Assembly (NCBI RefSeq): GCF_009857445.1
Contig: NZ_WWCN01000002.1
Coordinates: 1 to 64,000 of the forward strand
Direction: 5' to 3'
From: Duganella flavida
GTDB taxonomy: Bacteria; Pseudomonadota; Gammaproteobacteria; Burkholderiales; Burkholderiaceae_D
DNA length: 64,000 nt
The notes under the pieces were generated by a model that was not told where the DNA came from, did no database searches, and worked only from the letters and a program-made list of their open reading frames with translations. A program made the translations under genes and the position numbers. Below, one piece after another: positions 25,711-34,739 of this stretch (position 1 is the first letter of the stretch; the number at the start of each line of letters is the position of its first letter).

Positions 25711-28700
25711 TCACGCGGTGCCGGTGCTCAGGGTGACGTGGATCGACGTGGCGATCAGGATGGCAATGGTGCTGGTGCTCAGGTCCGTGTAGATCTCATA
25801 GCCGCTGGTCGAACCGGTGTGACCCCACACCAGGCTTTCCAGCGAGACCGAGGTGGAGGTGCCGCCACCGGAATTGTCGATCACCAGATGATCAGCGTCG
25901 GTCAGGTGATGGACCGAGGCTGCAGTCGTGATGTTCAGCAAATTGGTGCCGCTCGCGCCGAAGTCGATGACGTCGACGCCAGTCGAGCTGCCCAGCGCAC
26001 TCGATAGCGTGAAGCTGCTGGCGTTGCTAAGTTTGAGGGAGTCGATGCCGGTGCCCAGGCTGAGTACCGCGCCGGTCAGCGACGATAGCGTGATGAAGTC
26101 CTGGGCGGTGGTGGTGGTGATGTGGGCGTTGGCGCCAGCTTTGACGACATTGACGCTGCCGCCGCCGGTAACGACGGTGGAATTGTCGCCGGTGGTGACC
26201 AGCACATTGGCGCCGGCGGTGATGGCCGAGTTGCTGCCCGTCGTGATGGTGCCGCCGTCGCCACCGACCACCACCGAGCTGCTGCCGACCGTGATGGTGT
26301 CGACGCCAGTGCCGCCAAAGACGATGGTGTTGTTGTCGCTCGCATGACTGTAGGTGACGCCGCTGTTGGACAGATAGTAGGCCGGGTTGTTCGCACCCAG
26401 CTTGATGAAGGTCGAGATATTGCCATACTGGTCGGACAGGCGCAGGCCGTAGTTGTCGCCCAGCGAGCCGGAGATGCCGCTCAGTGCCCAAGTCGAAACG
26501 CCTTCGCCGACAAAGGTGGTGCTGGCCTTGACCCAGCTCACGCCGTGGTTGAAGGTGACCTCTACGAATTCATTGGAAAAATCGACACTGCCGGCGACCG
26601 CGCCGCCGATGCTGCTGGCGCCGCTGCTGAAGGCGTTGGGCGTGCCGACCACGCTGGCGGTCGAGGCCACCGTATCGACCACCAGCGGTTTGCTGATGCT
26701 GGTGATGCCGCTGTCGATGCCGTCCACGGTTTGCTTGACCTGGACCTGGTCCATCGCATAGGTGCCGTCAACCAGCGTGAAGGAGCCGTTGGCAGTGCCG
26801 CCCAGGTGCCAGGTGTCGGTGCTGCTGGTGCGGTAGTACCAGTGGGAGGATGCCGCCACGCCGGTGACGCTGATGGTGTGGTTGTTGGTCAGGCCATCCT
26901 TGTACTGCGCCGAGCTGGTGTCGGTGTTAGAGGCCGGCGCGGTGTCGACGTAGGACATGGTCAGCAAGGGCGTGCTCGATCCGCTGTAGGTGCCGGCTGT
27001 GACGAAGTGCAGCATCGGCGTATCGCCGGTGATGCCGACATTGCCGGCCAAATCGGTCACCACTGCGCCCTTCACCGTGTAATGGGTGCCGCTGGTAAGC
27101 GCGCTGCCAAGGTTGATGGTCAGCTGGGTGCCGCTGGCCGCGCTGCTGGCCAGCGTGACTTGCTGGAAGTTGGACGGGTTGGCGTCATCGACGATGGTGA
27201 CCACGGTGCCGTCGGCAATCGCGATGTTTTCGTCGAAGGTGAACACCAGCTTATCCAACCCGGTGCTGACCGAGGTGGCGCCTTCCACTGGCGCGATGGC
27301 CGATACCGTCGGCGCCGTGCTGTCGATGGTGACGGTGGTGGCGCCGCTGGCGGCCGCGGTGTTGCCGGCCATGTCGAGGATGCGCGCGGCCAGCGTGTGG
27401 GCGCCGTCGGTCAGCGCGCCGAGGTTGATGTCGACCGTGGTGCGTGCGGTCGGGTTGTATTCGTCGATGCTGAAATAGTCGTCGCCGTAGTACAGGTCGG
27501 AAGCTAAAATCACGTAGCTGCCCACCACGGCCGAGCTGTGGCTGGTATCGAGGATCTGGATGGTGTCGCCGGCATGGAAACCGGTCAGGCCGGCCACGTT
27601 CAGCGTGACCTTGGACGCGGCCGTGGTGATGCCGTCACTGGACGACACGCCGCTGTCGGTAGAACTTGGCAGCGTCAGCGCATGGTCGGCCAGCGACACT
27701 GTGCTGGTGAGCAGCTGGTAGTCGGCCGAGGCCAGCTCGCTGGTGTTGCCGGCCGCATCGGTCACGCGCGCCTGCAGTGTGTTGGCGCCGCTGGCCAAGT
27801 TGATGCTACCGCTCGTGTGCCAGCTGCCAGCGCTGGCAACGGCGTTGATCCAGTTAGCGCCGCCGTCGACCGAAACTTGCAAGATCTGGCCGTCCAGCAG
27901 CGTGCCGCCATAGGTGCCGCTGATCGTCTGGGCAGTGGTGTTGGTGATCAGGTCGGTGCTGCTGGTGCCAGTGTCAGCGGAAAAACTCATCGCGCCGCTC
28001 ACCTCGATTGCTATCGGGTGGCTGTTGTACACATAGCTATGACTGGCGCTGCCGCTGGTGCCGCCGGCGAGGTTGCTGACGCGCGCCAGCAGGGTGCCGT
28101 TGAGCGCGTCGCCGGCGCCGTGGGTCAGGTTGGACAGGTTGATCTCGCCGCGGTAAGACCAGGTGTGGCCCTCTCCAGGCGTGGCCTTGAACCAGCTGGC
28201 GCCGTTGTCCAGCGACACCTGGATGAAGTCGCTCTCGCCCAGCGTGCCGGTGTAGGTGCCGCTCATGGTTTGTGTGGCCGACACGGTAATGTAGTCGGTG
28301 CTGCTGACGCCGGTATCGGTGAAGTGGATGTCGGAACCGATCACCGCCGACGGCGTGGCCGGCGCGCCGCTGGCGCCGCTGCTGGTGAACTTGAACAGGG
28401 TGGTCGAGCCGATGCGAGCGTTGGGTTCGTGGGCGGTGTTGATCACGGTGCCGCTGTTCATGGTGACGCTGTAATTGAGGCCGCTCTTGAGCGGCGTCGC
28501 CAGGTGGACCACGATATCGGTGCCGCTGTAGGCCAGCGCGGTGTCGCCCGATGCCAGCACGCGCTTGTCGGTGGCGCCAACGATGCGGCTGGATAGCCCG
28601 GTTTCGCCGACAAAGGCCTGGCTGAATCCGTCGCTGACCACAATCGCACCTGTGCCGGCCGAGACTGCGCTATCGAAATGCAGGGTGATGGTCGAGTTAT

Positions 28701-28737
28701 CGGACGAGGAGACGGACAGCAGGGCGGGCGAGGTCAT
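25711..28737 (-). CDS. Large Ig-like repeat surface or secreted protein
   Basis: About 1008 residues, rich in Ser, Thr, Gly, Ala and Val with few charges. It opens with an SbsA/Big_5-like Ig domain (LLSVSSSDNSTITLHFDSAVS), followed by several bacterial Ig-like repeats (ISGTYGGTLLDGQILQVSVDGGANW type; a second Big_5 domain at SAIAPVEGATSVSTGLDKLVFTF). The C-terminal third has short valine/glycine repeats (VVVGGDGGTITTGSNSAITAG) like a beta-helix. No signal peptide is seen, so type I secretion is a reasonable guess. An upstream TTG at 28779 is possible. The role is probably adhesion; no transporter genes are adjacent. Confidence 0.75.
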   Translation of the reverse strand: MTSPALLSVSSSDNSTITLHFDSAVSAGTGAIVVSDGFSQAFVGETGLSSRIVGATDKRVLASGDTALAYSGTDIVVHLATPLKSGLNYSVTMNSGTVINTAHEPNARIGSTTLFKFTSSGASGAPATPSAVIGSDIHFTDTGVSSTDYITVSATQTMSGTYTGTLGESDFIQVSLDNGASWFKATPGEGHTWSYRGEINLSNLTHGAGDALNGTLLARVSNLAGGTSGSASHSYVYNSHPIAIEVSGAMSFSADTGTSSTDLITNTTAQTISGTYGGTLLDGQILQVSVDGGANWINAVASAGSWHTSGSINLASGANTLQARVTDAAGNTSELASADYQLLTSTVSLADHALTLPSSTDSGVSSSDGITTAASKVTLNVAGLTGFHAGDTIQILDTSHSSAVVGSYVILASDLYYGDDYFSIDEYNPTARTTVDINLGALTDGAHTLAARILDMAGNTAAASGATTVTIDSTAPTVSAIAPVEGATSVSTGLDKLVFTFDENIAIADGTVVTIVDDANPSNFQQVTLASSAASGTQLTINLGSALTSGTHYTVKGAVVTDLAGNVGITGDTPMLHFVTAGTYSGSSTPLLTMSYVDTAPASNTDTSSAQYKDGLTNNHTISVTGVAASSHWYYRTSSTDTWHLGGTANGSFTLVDGTYAMDQVQVKQTVDGIDSGITSISKPLVVDTVASTASVVGTPNAFSSGASSIGGAVAGSVDFSNEFVEVTFNHGVSWVKASTTFVGEGVSTWALSGISGSLGDNYGLRLSDQYGNISTFIKLGANNPAYYLSNSGVTYSHASDNNTIVFGGTGVDTITVGSSSVVVGGDGGTITTGSNSAITAGANVLVTTGDNSTVVTGGGSVNVVKAGANAHITTTTAQDFITLSSLTGAVLSLGTGIDSLKLSNASSFTLSSALGSSTGVDVIDFGASGTNLLNITTAASVHHLTDADHLVIDNSGGGTSTSVSLESLVWGHTGSTSGYEIYTDLSTSTIAILIATSIHVTLSTGTA

Positions 28738-28844
28738 GGCAGTTTGAGAGTTATCCTGGGCGAGCGTCAATGATAACAATGAACCATAGATATTTCTAAT
28801 TCGTAAATTTCATATCGCAATGTTTGTGCGGCGAAACAACGAAC

Positions 28845-28874
28845 TCGCTGCGCCCGACCTGGCGGACGCAGCGA
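28845..28874 (-). terminator. Hairpin after exodeoxyribonuclease III
   Basis: TCGCTGCG (28845-28852) and CGCAGCGA (28867-28874) form an 8-bp stem 10 bp after the exoA stop on the minus strand. A moderately T-rich stretch follows. It lies between exoA and the surface-protein gene. Confidence 0.4.
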
Positions 28875-28883
28875 AGTGGGGAC

Positions 28884-29657
28884 TTACACCGCGCCGTATT
28901 CGATGGTCAGCGGGGCGTGGTCGGAGAACTTTTCGTCCTTGTAGATGGCGACGGCGGTGGCCTTGGCGGCGATGCCTGGGGTGGCCACGTGGTAGTCGAT
29001 GCGCCAGCCGACGTTCTTGGCGTAGGCCTGGCCGCGGTTGCTCCACCAGGTGTATTGCTCTTCGCGCGGGTCGAGGCCGCGGTGGACATCGACGTAGCCG
29101 ACTTCGTCGAAGATGCGGGTCATCCACTCGCGCTCTTCCGGCAGGAAGCCGGAGTTCTTCTTGTTGCCCTTCCAGTTCTTCAGGTCGATCTCTTTGTGGG
29201 CGATGTTCCAGTCGCCGCAGATCACCACTTCGCGGCCTTCCGCGTGCAGCGCTTGCAGGTGCGGCAGGAACAGGTCCATGAAGCGGAACTTGGCTTCCTG
29301 GCGCTCCGGGCCGGACGAGCCGGATGGGCAGTAGACCGAAATCACGGTCAGCTTGCCGAAGTCGCATTGCACGTAACGGCCTTCCGCATCGAACTCAGGC
29401 GAGCCGAAGCCGATCACCACGCGGTCCGGTTCGATCTTGCTGTAGACGCCGGTGCCGGAATAGCCTTTTTTCTCGGCATAGTGGAAGTGGCCGTGGTAGC
29501 CGCCCGGGTTGAGGAATTCCGGTGTCATGTCCGGCGCTTGCGCCTTCAGTTCTTGCACGCAGACGAAGTCGGCGTCCTGCTTGGCCAGCCAGGTGAAGAA
29601 GCCTTTGCTGGAGGCGGAGCGGATGCCGTTCAAGTTGGCGGAGATGATTTTTGGCAT
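28884..29657 (-). CDS. xthA: Exodeoxyribonuclease III
   Basis: A 257-residue Mg-dependent AP endonuclease/3'-exonuclease for base-excision repair. The conserved parts are visible: IISANLNGIRSA (metal Asn), VCVQELKAQ (catalytic Glu), VYCPSGS, GDWNIAHKEIDLKNWKGNKKNSGF, and the C-terminal WRIDYHVA plus FSDHAPLTIEY His. The size is normal. It is divergently placed from pyrE with 78 bp between. Confidence 0.93.
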   Translation of the reverse strand: MPKIISANLNGIRSASSKGFFTWLAKQDADFVCVQELKAQAPDMTPEFLNPGGYHGHFHYAEKKGYSGTGVYSKIEPDRVVIGFGSPEFDAEGRYVQCDFGKLTVISVYCPSGSSGPERQEAKFRFMDLFLPHLQALHAEGREVVICGDWNIAHKEIDLKNWKGNKKNSGFLPEEREWMTRIFDEVGYVDVHRGLDPREEQYTWWSNRGQAYAKNVGWRIDYHVATPGIAAKATAVAIYKDEKFSDHAPLTIEYGAV

Positions 29658-29735
29658 AGAGAGTCAGGGCAGAAAATACGGAATGCGCTAGTGTAGCGGT
29701 AAAATACGGGCACTTTAAAGAAATGAGGCATCAAG

Positions 29736-30410
29736 ATGAGCAATACCACTTCCTTACGTCAGGACTTTATCCAGTTTTCGGTCAACACTGGTGTGCTGCG
29801 CTTCGGCGAATTCACCACCAAGGCTGGCCGCCAGTCGCCGTATTTCTTCAACGCCGGCCTGTTCCATGATGGCGCCACCCTGGCCCAGCTGGCGCAGTTC
29901 TACGCCCAGACCCTGCTGGATTCCGGCGTGCAGTTCGACATGCTGTTTGGCCCGGCCTACAAGGGCATCACGCTGGCATCGGCCACCGCCGTAGCGCTGG
30001 CCGGCAAAGGCCGCAACACCTCGTTTGCCTTCAACCGCAAGGAAGCCAAAGACCACGGCGAAGGCGGCACCATCGTTGGCGCCAAGCTGCAAGGCAAAGT
30101 CGTGATCATCGACGACGTGATTTCGGCCGGCACCTCGGTACGCGAATCGGTGGAAATGATACGCGCCGCCGGTGCTGAACCGTGCGCCGTGCTGATCGCG
30201 CTGGACCGCATGGAACGCGCCGGCAAGGACGGCCAGATGTCGGAACTGTCGGCGGTGCAGGAAGTAACCGAAAAGTACGGCATCCCGGTGATTTCGATCG
30301 GCAACCTGGATGACCTGTTCAGTTTCCTGAACGGCGCCGGTGCAGATCCGCAACTGGCGCAGCACAAAGATGCCGTGGCCGCGTACCGCACCCGCTACGG
30401 CATTGCCTAA
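29736..30410 (+). CDS. pyrE: Orotate phosphoribosyltransferase
   Basis: A 224-residue enzyme joining orotate to PRPP to form OMP in pyrimidine synthesis. The PRPP-binding signature [16 protein letters not shown] is present. So are the start [21 protein letters not shown] and the flexible catalytic loop [17 protein letters not shown] lies 10 bp before the ATG. The next gene is a separate unit 75 bp downstream. Confidence 0.95.
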   Translation: MSNTTSLRQDFIQFSVNTGVLRFGEFTTKAGRQSPYFFNAGLFHDGATLAQLAQFYAQTLLDSGVQFDMLFGPAYKGITLASATAVALAGKGRNTSFAFNRKEAKDHGEGGTIVGAKLQGKVVIIDDVISAGTSVRESVEMIRAAGAEPCAVLIALDRMERAGKDGQMSELSAVQEVTEKYGIPVISIGNLDDLFSFLNGAGADPQLAQHKDAVAAYRTRYGIA

Positions 30411-30485
30411 TTGCCTATATTGCTAGACTTTGAAATTTCTATGGTGTAACCTTATTTTTGGTAGGAGACCAAAAAAGGTAGACCA

Positions 30486-30857
30486 ATGAATATCGCAACA
30501 CTGAAGGTACACGGCGACGACGAAGGTTTGGCAGACATCCGTGATGGCCTGCCGACCGAACCGCACGGCGACTGGCAAAAGGGCGACGTTAAGCCCGACG
30601 GCCGGATACGCATCGACTCCGGTTTTTACGTGGCCATCGGCACCGAACAGAATCCGGACGAGCTGCTCAAGCAAATCCGTTTTTACCTGGGCGAGTGCCA
30701 GGCGCGCGGCATCCACTTCGAACGTTCCGACGTCGCGGCCGAGCTGCGCGTATCCTTCCCCGTCGACCAGGGCGCCTCGACGCCTAGCCTCGACTTCTCG
30801 CTGTCCGACATGGCGCTGCTGGTCGAGATGGGCATCAACCTGAGCATCACTGCCTGA
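30486..30857 (+). CDS. Conserved-looking protein of unknown function
   Basis: A 123-residue soluble protein (start NIATLKVHGDDEGLADIRDGL). It contains a central tract PDGRIRIDSGFYVAIGTEQNPDELL and looks alpha/beta. The layout vaguely recalls DUF4279 proteins, but I could not confirm that. No signal peptide or membrane segment. The stop overlaps the next gene's ATG by one base (TGATG), so it is coupled to the hydrolase. Codon use resembles the core genome, which supports a real gene. Confidence 0.65.
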   Translation: MNIATLKVHGDDEGLADIRDGLPTEPHGDWQKGDVKPDGRIRIDSGFYVAIGTEQNPDELLKQIRFYLGECQARGIHFERSDVAAELRVSFPVDQGASTPSLDFSLSDMALLVEMGINLSITA

Positions 30858-31702
30858 TGCGCTTCGCCGAGGACAAGCTTGCGCACTTCGCCGCAGGGCA
30901 GGGTGCGCAGCGGCGCGTCCACGTGTGGGAGCCGGCCGCGCCGCGCGCGGTCATCCTCGCCATCCACGGCGGCATGGCGCATGGCGGTGATTACGTCACT
31001 CCGGCGCTATACTTCCGCCAGCACGGCATTGCCACCGTGGCCTACGATTTGTGCGGCCACCAGGATGCGCGCCGTGTCGATATCCCCGGTTTCAACGTCT
31101 TCCTCGATGACAGCCTGCTGTTCCTGCAGTGGGTCAAGCAGCATTATCCCGGCTTGCCGATTTATGTGATGGGCCATTCGATGGGCGCTTTGATTGCGAC
31201 CCATCTGGCGCTCGGCCACTTCGCCGGCGAGGCGGCGATCAAAGGCTACATCCTGTCGTCACCGTATTACGTCAACGCGATCAAAGTGTCGCCGGTGCTG
31301 CTGGCGCTGGCCGGCGTTCTGGAAGCGCTGGCGCCGCGCATGAAGGTGCCGCTGGAATCGCTCACGCACCAGCTCACGCACGACAGCGCGATCACCGCCC
31401 GTCATTACGACGATGAGCGCGACGGCATCCGCGCCACGGAAATCACGGTCCGCTTTGGCAGCGCGCTGACCAAGGCGCAGCAAGGACTGGCCGCGCGCAT
31501 GCCTTCCTGGACCCAGCCGCTGTTCGCAGTGGTGGCCGGTGATGACAAGCTGGCCGACGCCGATGCGGCCGAAGCGATGCTGCGCAGCGTGCCTGCGCCG
31601 CTGCTGACCTACCAGCGCTATCCGCAGAACTTCCATGAAAATTTCAATGAGCTCAATCGCGAGCAGATTTTTGCCGACATCCTGAAATGGATGGAAGGGT
31701 AA
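30857..31702 (+). CDS. Alpha/beta hydrolase, monoacylglycerol lipase/lysophospholipase type
   Basis: A 281-residue serine hydrolase with oxyanion motif AIHGGMAHGGDY, nucleophile elbow MGHSMGAL, an Asp in VAGDDKLAD and a late His in QNFHENFNEL. This pattern fits the Hydrolase_4 (monoglyceride lipase/PldB-like) group. It is cytoplasmic, with no signal peptide. It is translated together with the small upstream gene. The exact lipid or ester substrate is unknown. Confidence 0.8.
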   Translation: MRFAEDKLAHFAAGQGAQRRVHVWEPAAPRAVILAIHGGMAHGGDYVTPALYFRQHGIATVAYDLCGHQDARRVDIPGFNVFLDDSLLFLQWVKQHYPGLPIYVMGHSMGALIATHLALGHFAGEAAIKGYILSSPYYVNAIKVSPVLLALAGVLEALAPRMKVPLESLTHQLTHDSAITARHYDDERDGIRATEITVRFGSALTKAQQGLAARMPSWTQPLFAVVAGDDKLADADAAEAMLRSVPAPLLTYQRYPQNFHENFNELNREQIFADILKWMEG

Positions 31703-31820
31703 TCGGCTTCAGGCCGCGCTTATCCGCACCGGCTTGCGCTTATCGCATCGTCAACACAGCTTGCGCGGTACGATGCACAGTAGCGCTCATGACAATCGGT
31801 CATGTCCCCCTGGAGAGAAT

Positions 31821-32381
31821 ATGAAGCACATTATCGTTAGCGCCATCCTGCTGGCTGTTTTGAGCGCGGCCGCCAGCGCCGCGCCGGTTGAAGGCTGGAT
31901 CTTGAGCGGCGGCGCCGCCAAATCGTACGAGATTGGCGAAGACAGTGCCGAATCGGTCAGCGGCAAGGCTTCGCGCTTCATTCGCTATGTCGACGGCAAC
32001 GATGCGGAATTCGGCACCTTGATGCAGCAGATCTCGGCCAATCACTATCGCGGCAAACGCGTGCGCTTTCAGGCGATGGTGAAAACGCGCGACGTCAGCC
32101 AGTGGGCCGGCTTGTGGATGAGCGCCATCCTGCCGGGTCAGCAATATCCGGCGGCGTTCTATAACAGCCAGGATAAGCCGATCAGCGGCAGCACGGACTG
32201 GCAGCTGCGCAGCGTTACGCTGGATATTCCCGAAGATGCGGCTTCGCTGAATTTCGGCGTGATCGATGCCGGTAAAGGACAGGTCTGGATCGATCGTCTG
32301 TCGCTGGAAGTGGTGGGCCGCGAGGTGCCAGTGGATATGATGCCTGGCCGTCATGCGCCGTCGGACACGCCGTCGTTATGA
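31821..32381 (+). CDS. Secreted sandwich-fold protein, paralogue 1
   Basis: A 186-residue exported protein with signal peptide (KHIIVSAILLAVLSAAASA). The mature part is built around GGAAKSYEIGEDS, LMQQISANHYRGKRVRFQAMVKTRDVSQWAGLWM and WQLRSVTLDIPEDAASLNFGV, and looks like a beta-sandwich carbohydrate- or ligand-binding fold. I choose ATG 31821 (GGAGAG ahead, signal peptide after). It overlaps its paralogue by 4 bp and heads an operon with a LytS/LytTR pair. Ligand sensing or envelope function is a guess. Confidence 0.72.
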   Translation: MKHIIVSAILLAVLSAAASAAPVEGWILSGGAAKSYEIGEDSAESVSGKASRFIRYVDGNDAEFGTLMQQISANHYRGKRVRFQAMVKTRDVSQWAGLWMSAILPGQQYPAAFYNSQDKPISGSTDWQLRSVTLDIPEDAASLNFGVIDAGKGQVWIDRLSLEVVGREVPVDMMPGRHAPSDTPSL

Positions 32382-32947
32382 AAATCGTCCACGTCATCGC
32401 GGCCATGGTGGCCGCTACCTCGCTGTGGGTGGTGGCGGCGGAATCGGTCGGCAAGTTGCCGCCGCCGTGGTTCGTTTCGGGCGATCACGCCACCTCTTAC
32501 GTGGCCGGCATCGACAACGTCGACACCACCAGCGGCAAGGGCGCCAAGTTCCTGCGCTATGCGCAGGGTGAGGACAAGGGCTATGGCTCGCTAGTGCAGG
32601 TGATTTCGGCGCAGCGCTATCTCGGCCAGCGCGTGCGTTTCCGCGCCATGATCAAGACGCGCGATGTGAGCAACTGGGCCGGCCTATGGATGCAAGTGCA
32701 GGCGCAGCAGCGGCCCAACGCCGCCTTCTACAACAGCCGCGACCAGCCAATCAAAGGCACGGCCACATGGCAGGTGCGTAGCGTGACACTGGACGTGCCG
32801 GAAGACGGCACCACCATCTCCTTCGGTGTGATCAACTCCGGCAGCGGCCAGGTGTGGATCGATGAACTATCCTTCGACGTGGTGGACAAGAATGTGCCGG
32901 TGGATGTGATGCCGCCTTCGCGCCTGCCGGAGAAGCCGGTTCTATGA
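32378..32947 (+). CDS. Secreted sandwich-fold protein, paralogue 2
   Basis: A 189-residue exported protein clearly related to the previous gene along its length (LVQVISAQRYLGQRVRFRAMIKTRDVSNWAGLWM, WQVRSVTLDVPEDGTTISFGV, VPVDVMP near the end). It has a signal-peptide-like start. The pair arose by tandem duplication. Its stop overlaps the histidine-kinase gene by 4 bp, so all four genes are likely one transcript. The function is not known to me. Confidence 0.72.
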   Translation: MKIVHVIAAMVAATSLWVVAAESVGKLPPPWFVSGDHATSYVAGIDNVDTTSGKGAKFLRYAQGEDKGYGSLVQVISAQRYLGQRVRFRAMIKTRDVSNWAGLWMQVQAQQRPNAAFYNSRDQPIKGTATWQVRSVTLDVPEDGTTISFGVINSGSGQVWIDELSFDVVDKNVPVDVMPPSRLPEKPVL

Positions 32948-34005
32948 TGGCGTTTGCTGCATGGAGTGGTACTGATCCCGGCGGTGCGCCGCAAGCGCTG
33001 CAGCGGGTGGCGGCGTGCTCGCCGCGCCAAGCTGCGGCAAGTGCGCTGCTGGTGGCGTTGGCAGCGCTGGCGGCGGTCGAGCTGCGTGCTTACACCTGGC
33101 TGGCGCTGCTCGCGGCGTTGCTGCTGCCACTGGGCGCCAGTGCCGCCTTGCTGGTACTGGCGCAGCGCCGTGCCGTCATCCGCACGTGGCTGTCCTTGTG
33201 GACCGCGCTGCTGCTACTGGCGCCTGTGGGCGTGGCGGTGGCTGGGTGGATCTACACGCTAGGCCTGTCATGGATAGGCATCGATCCATTGAATGAAACG
33301 CAGGTGATGGTGGTGGCCGCGCTGCTGTTCATGCTGCTGTTGGTGCTGCCATTGTGGATGGCGCAGCACCGCGCACGCACGCTGCACATCGCGCAGCTGT
33401 CGCAGGCAGCGCTGGCGTCCGATCTGAAGGCACTGCAGGCGCAGATCGAGCCGCACTTCCTGTACAACACCCTGGCCAACACGCGCTATCTGGTGCGTCA
33501 CGATCCCGAGCGCGCCACCGGCATGCTGGATCATTTGATCGCCTATCTGCGCAGCGCCTTGCCGGATCTGCGTAGCCCAATGTCCACCTTGGGCCGCGAG
33601 TGCGAGCTGGCCGGCCACTATCTGGGCCTGATGGCGATACGCTACGGTGAACGCCTGCACGTACAAATTGCGTGTGCAGAAGACGTGAAGAACCTGGCGC
33701 TGCCGCCGTTGATGTTGATGCCGCTGGTGGAAAACGCCGTGCAGCATGGCGTCGAACCGCATGCCGGTGCAGTGACAGTTGCAGTGTCTGCACAGCGGGA
33801 GCAGGACAGCGTGCGCGTGACGGTACGCGATAACGGCGCCGGTGTCGGCGAGCCGGTGCTGGGCAGCGGCGTTGGACTACGCAATGTGCGCCAGCGATTG
33901 GAGGTTTTGTACGGTGCTGATGCCACGCTGCGCTTGAGCGTCGGTGCTGATGGCTGGACCGTTGCCGAATTTACGCTGCCATTGACCCGACGGGAGCCAG
34001 CATGA
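32944..34005 (+). CDS. LytS/AlgZ-type sensor histidine kinase
   Basis: 353 residues. About four membrane segments occupy residues 30-137. The His_kinase domain follows with H170 in QIEPHFLYNTLANTRYL and an ATP-binding part (LMPLVENAVQHGVE; DNGAGVGEPVLGSGVGLRN). No periplasmic sensor domain is large enough to bind a big ligand, so the exported paralogues upstream may be the sensing partners (inference). It overlaps the response regulator by 4 bp. Confidence 0.87.
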   Translation: MMAFAAWSGTDPGGAPQALQRVAACSPRQAAASALLVALAALAAVELRAYTWLALLAALLLPLGASAALLVLAQRRAVIRTWLSLWTALLLLAPVGVAVAGWIYTLGLSWIGIDPLNETQVMVVAALLFMLLLVLPLWMAQHRARTLHIAQLSQAALASDLKALQAQIEPHFLYNTLANTRYLVRHDPERATGMLDHLIAYLRSALPDLRSPMSTLGRECELAGHYLGLMAIRYGERLHVQIACAEDVKNLALPPLMLMPLVENAVQHGVEPHAGAVTVAVSAQREQDSVRVTVRDNGAGVGEPVLGSGVGLRNVRQRLEVLYGADATLRLSVGADGWTVAEFTLPLTRREPA

Positions 34006-34739
34006 AGCACGCGCCACGCATCCTCATTGCAGACGATGAACCGCTGCTGTGCGCCGAGCTGCAAGCAGAACTCAGCGCGCTGTGGCCTGAAGCGTGTGTG
34101 GCGGTGGCCGGCGATGGCATTGAGGCACTACGCATGGCGCGCGAACTGGATCCGGATATCGCCTTCCTCGACATCCGCATGCCCGGCTTGAGTGGGCTGG
34201 AAGTGGCGCGCACCTTTGGCTCGCGCACCCACGTGGTATTTGTCACGGCTTATCAGGAGCATGCGCTGGCCGCTTTCGATGAAGGCGCCATCGACTACCT
34301 GCTCAAACCATTGGACACTGCGCGGCTGGCACGTACCGTAGAACGCTTGCGTGCAAGGCTAGGCACACCGCCGCCAGACCTGGCGCGGCTGGTGCAGCAG
34401 CTGGCGCCGAAGAAGCCACCGGCGTGGCTACAAGCCAGCGTTGGCAGCACCATCCACTTCATCGACCTCAATGAAGTGGTGTACTTTGGATCGGAACTCA
34501 AATACACACGCGTGGTTACCGACCAGATGGAAGCGCACATCCGCACGCCATTAAAGGATCTGGCCGAGCAGCTGGAGGAGGCCGGATTCTGGCAAATCCA
34601 TCGCGGCTACGTGGTGGCGGTGAAGCGCATCGCTGCGGTGAACCGGGATGCCGACGGTGCGCTGTGGCTAACCTTGCGTGGTCACACTGATAAGCTGCCG
34701 GTCAGCCAGCGCTTCCAGCACCGCTTCAAGGGAATGTAA
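34002..34739 (+). CDS. LytTR-family response regulator
   Basis: 245 residues: receiver domain 1-120 with phosphoacceptor Asp57 (AFLDIRMPGLSG) and acidic pair D11/D12, and a LytTR DNA-binding domain from about 140 (VGSTIHFIDLNEVVYFGSELKYTRV...FWQIHRGYVVAVKRI). It is the partner of the LytS-like kinase just upstream. LytTR regulators often control exported factors; the two secreted paralogues in the same operon are the obvious candidates. It converges on the next kinase gene with a 14-bp overlap. Confidence 0.9.
   Translation: MKHAPRILIADDEPLLCAELQAELSALWPEACVAVAGDGIEALRMARELDPDIAFLDIRMPGLSGLEVARTFGSRTHVVFVTAYQEHALAAFDEGAIDYLLKPLDTARLARTVERLRARLGTPPPDLARLVQQLAPKKPPAWLQASVGSTIHFIDLNEVVYFGSELKYTRVVTDQMEAHIRTPLKDLAEQLEEAGFWQIHRGYVVAVKRIAAVNRDADGALWLTLRGHTDKLPVSQRFQHRFKGM

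Noticed and set aside
26122..27507. Gly/Ala/Val-rich open frame of 461 codons opposite the Ig-like protein
   Set aside because: Composition follows the repeats of the opposite strand; no independent features.
31703..31820. Promoter of the secreted-paralogue operon
   Set aside because: The spacer holds TTGCGC and TACGAT-like hexamers, but not at a convincing distance from each other.
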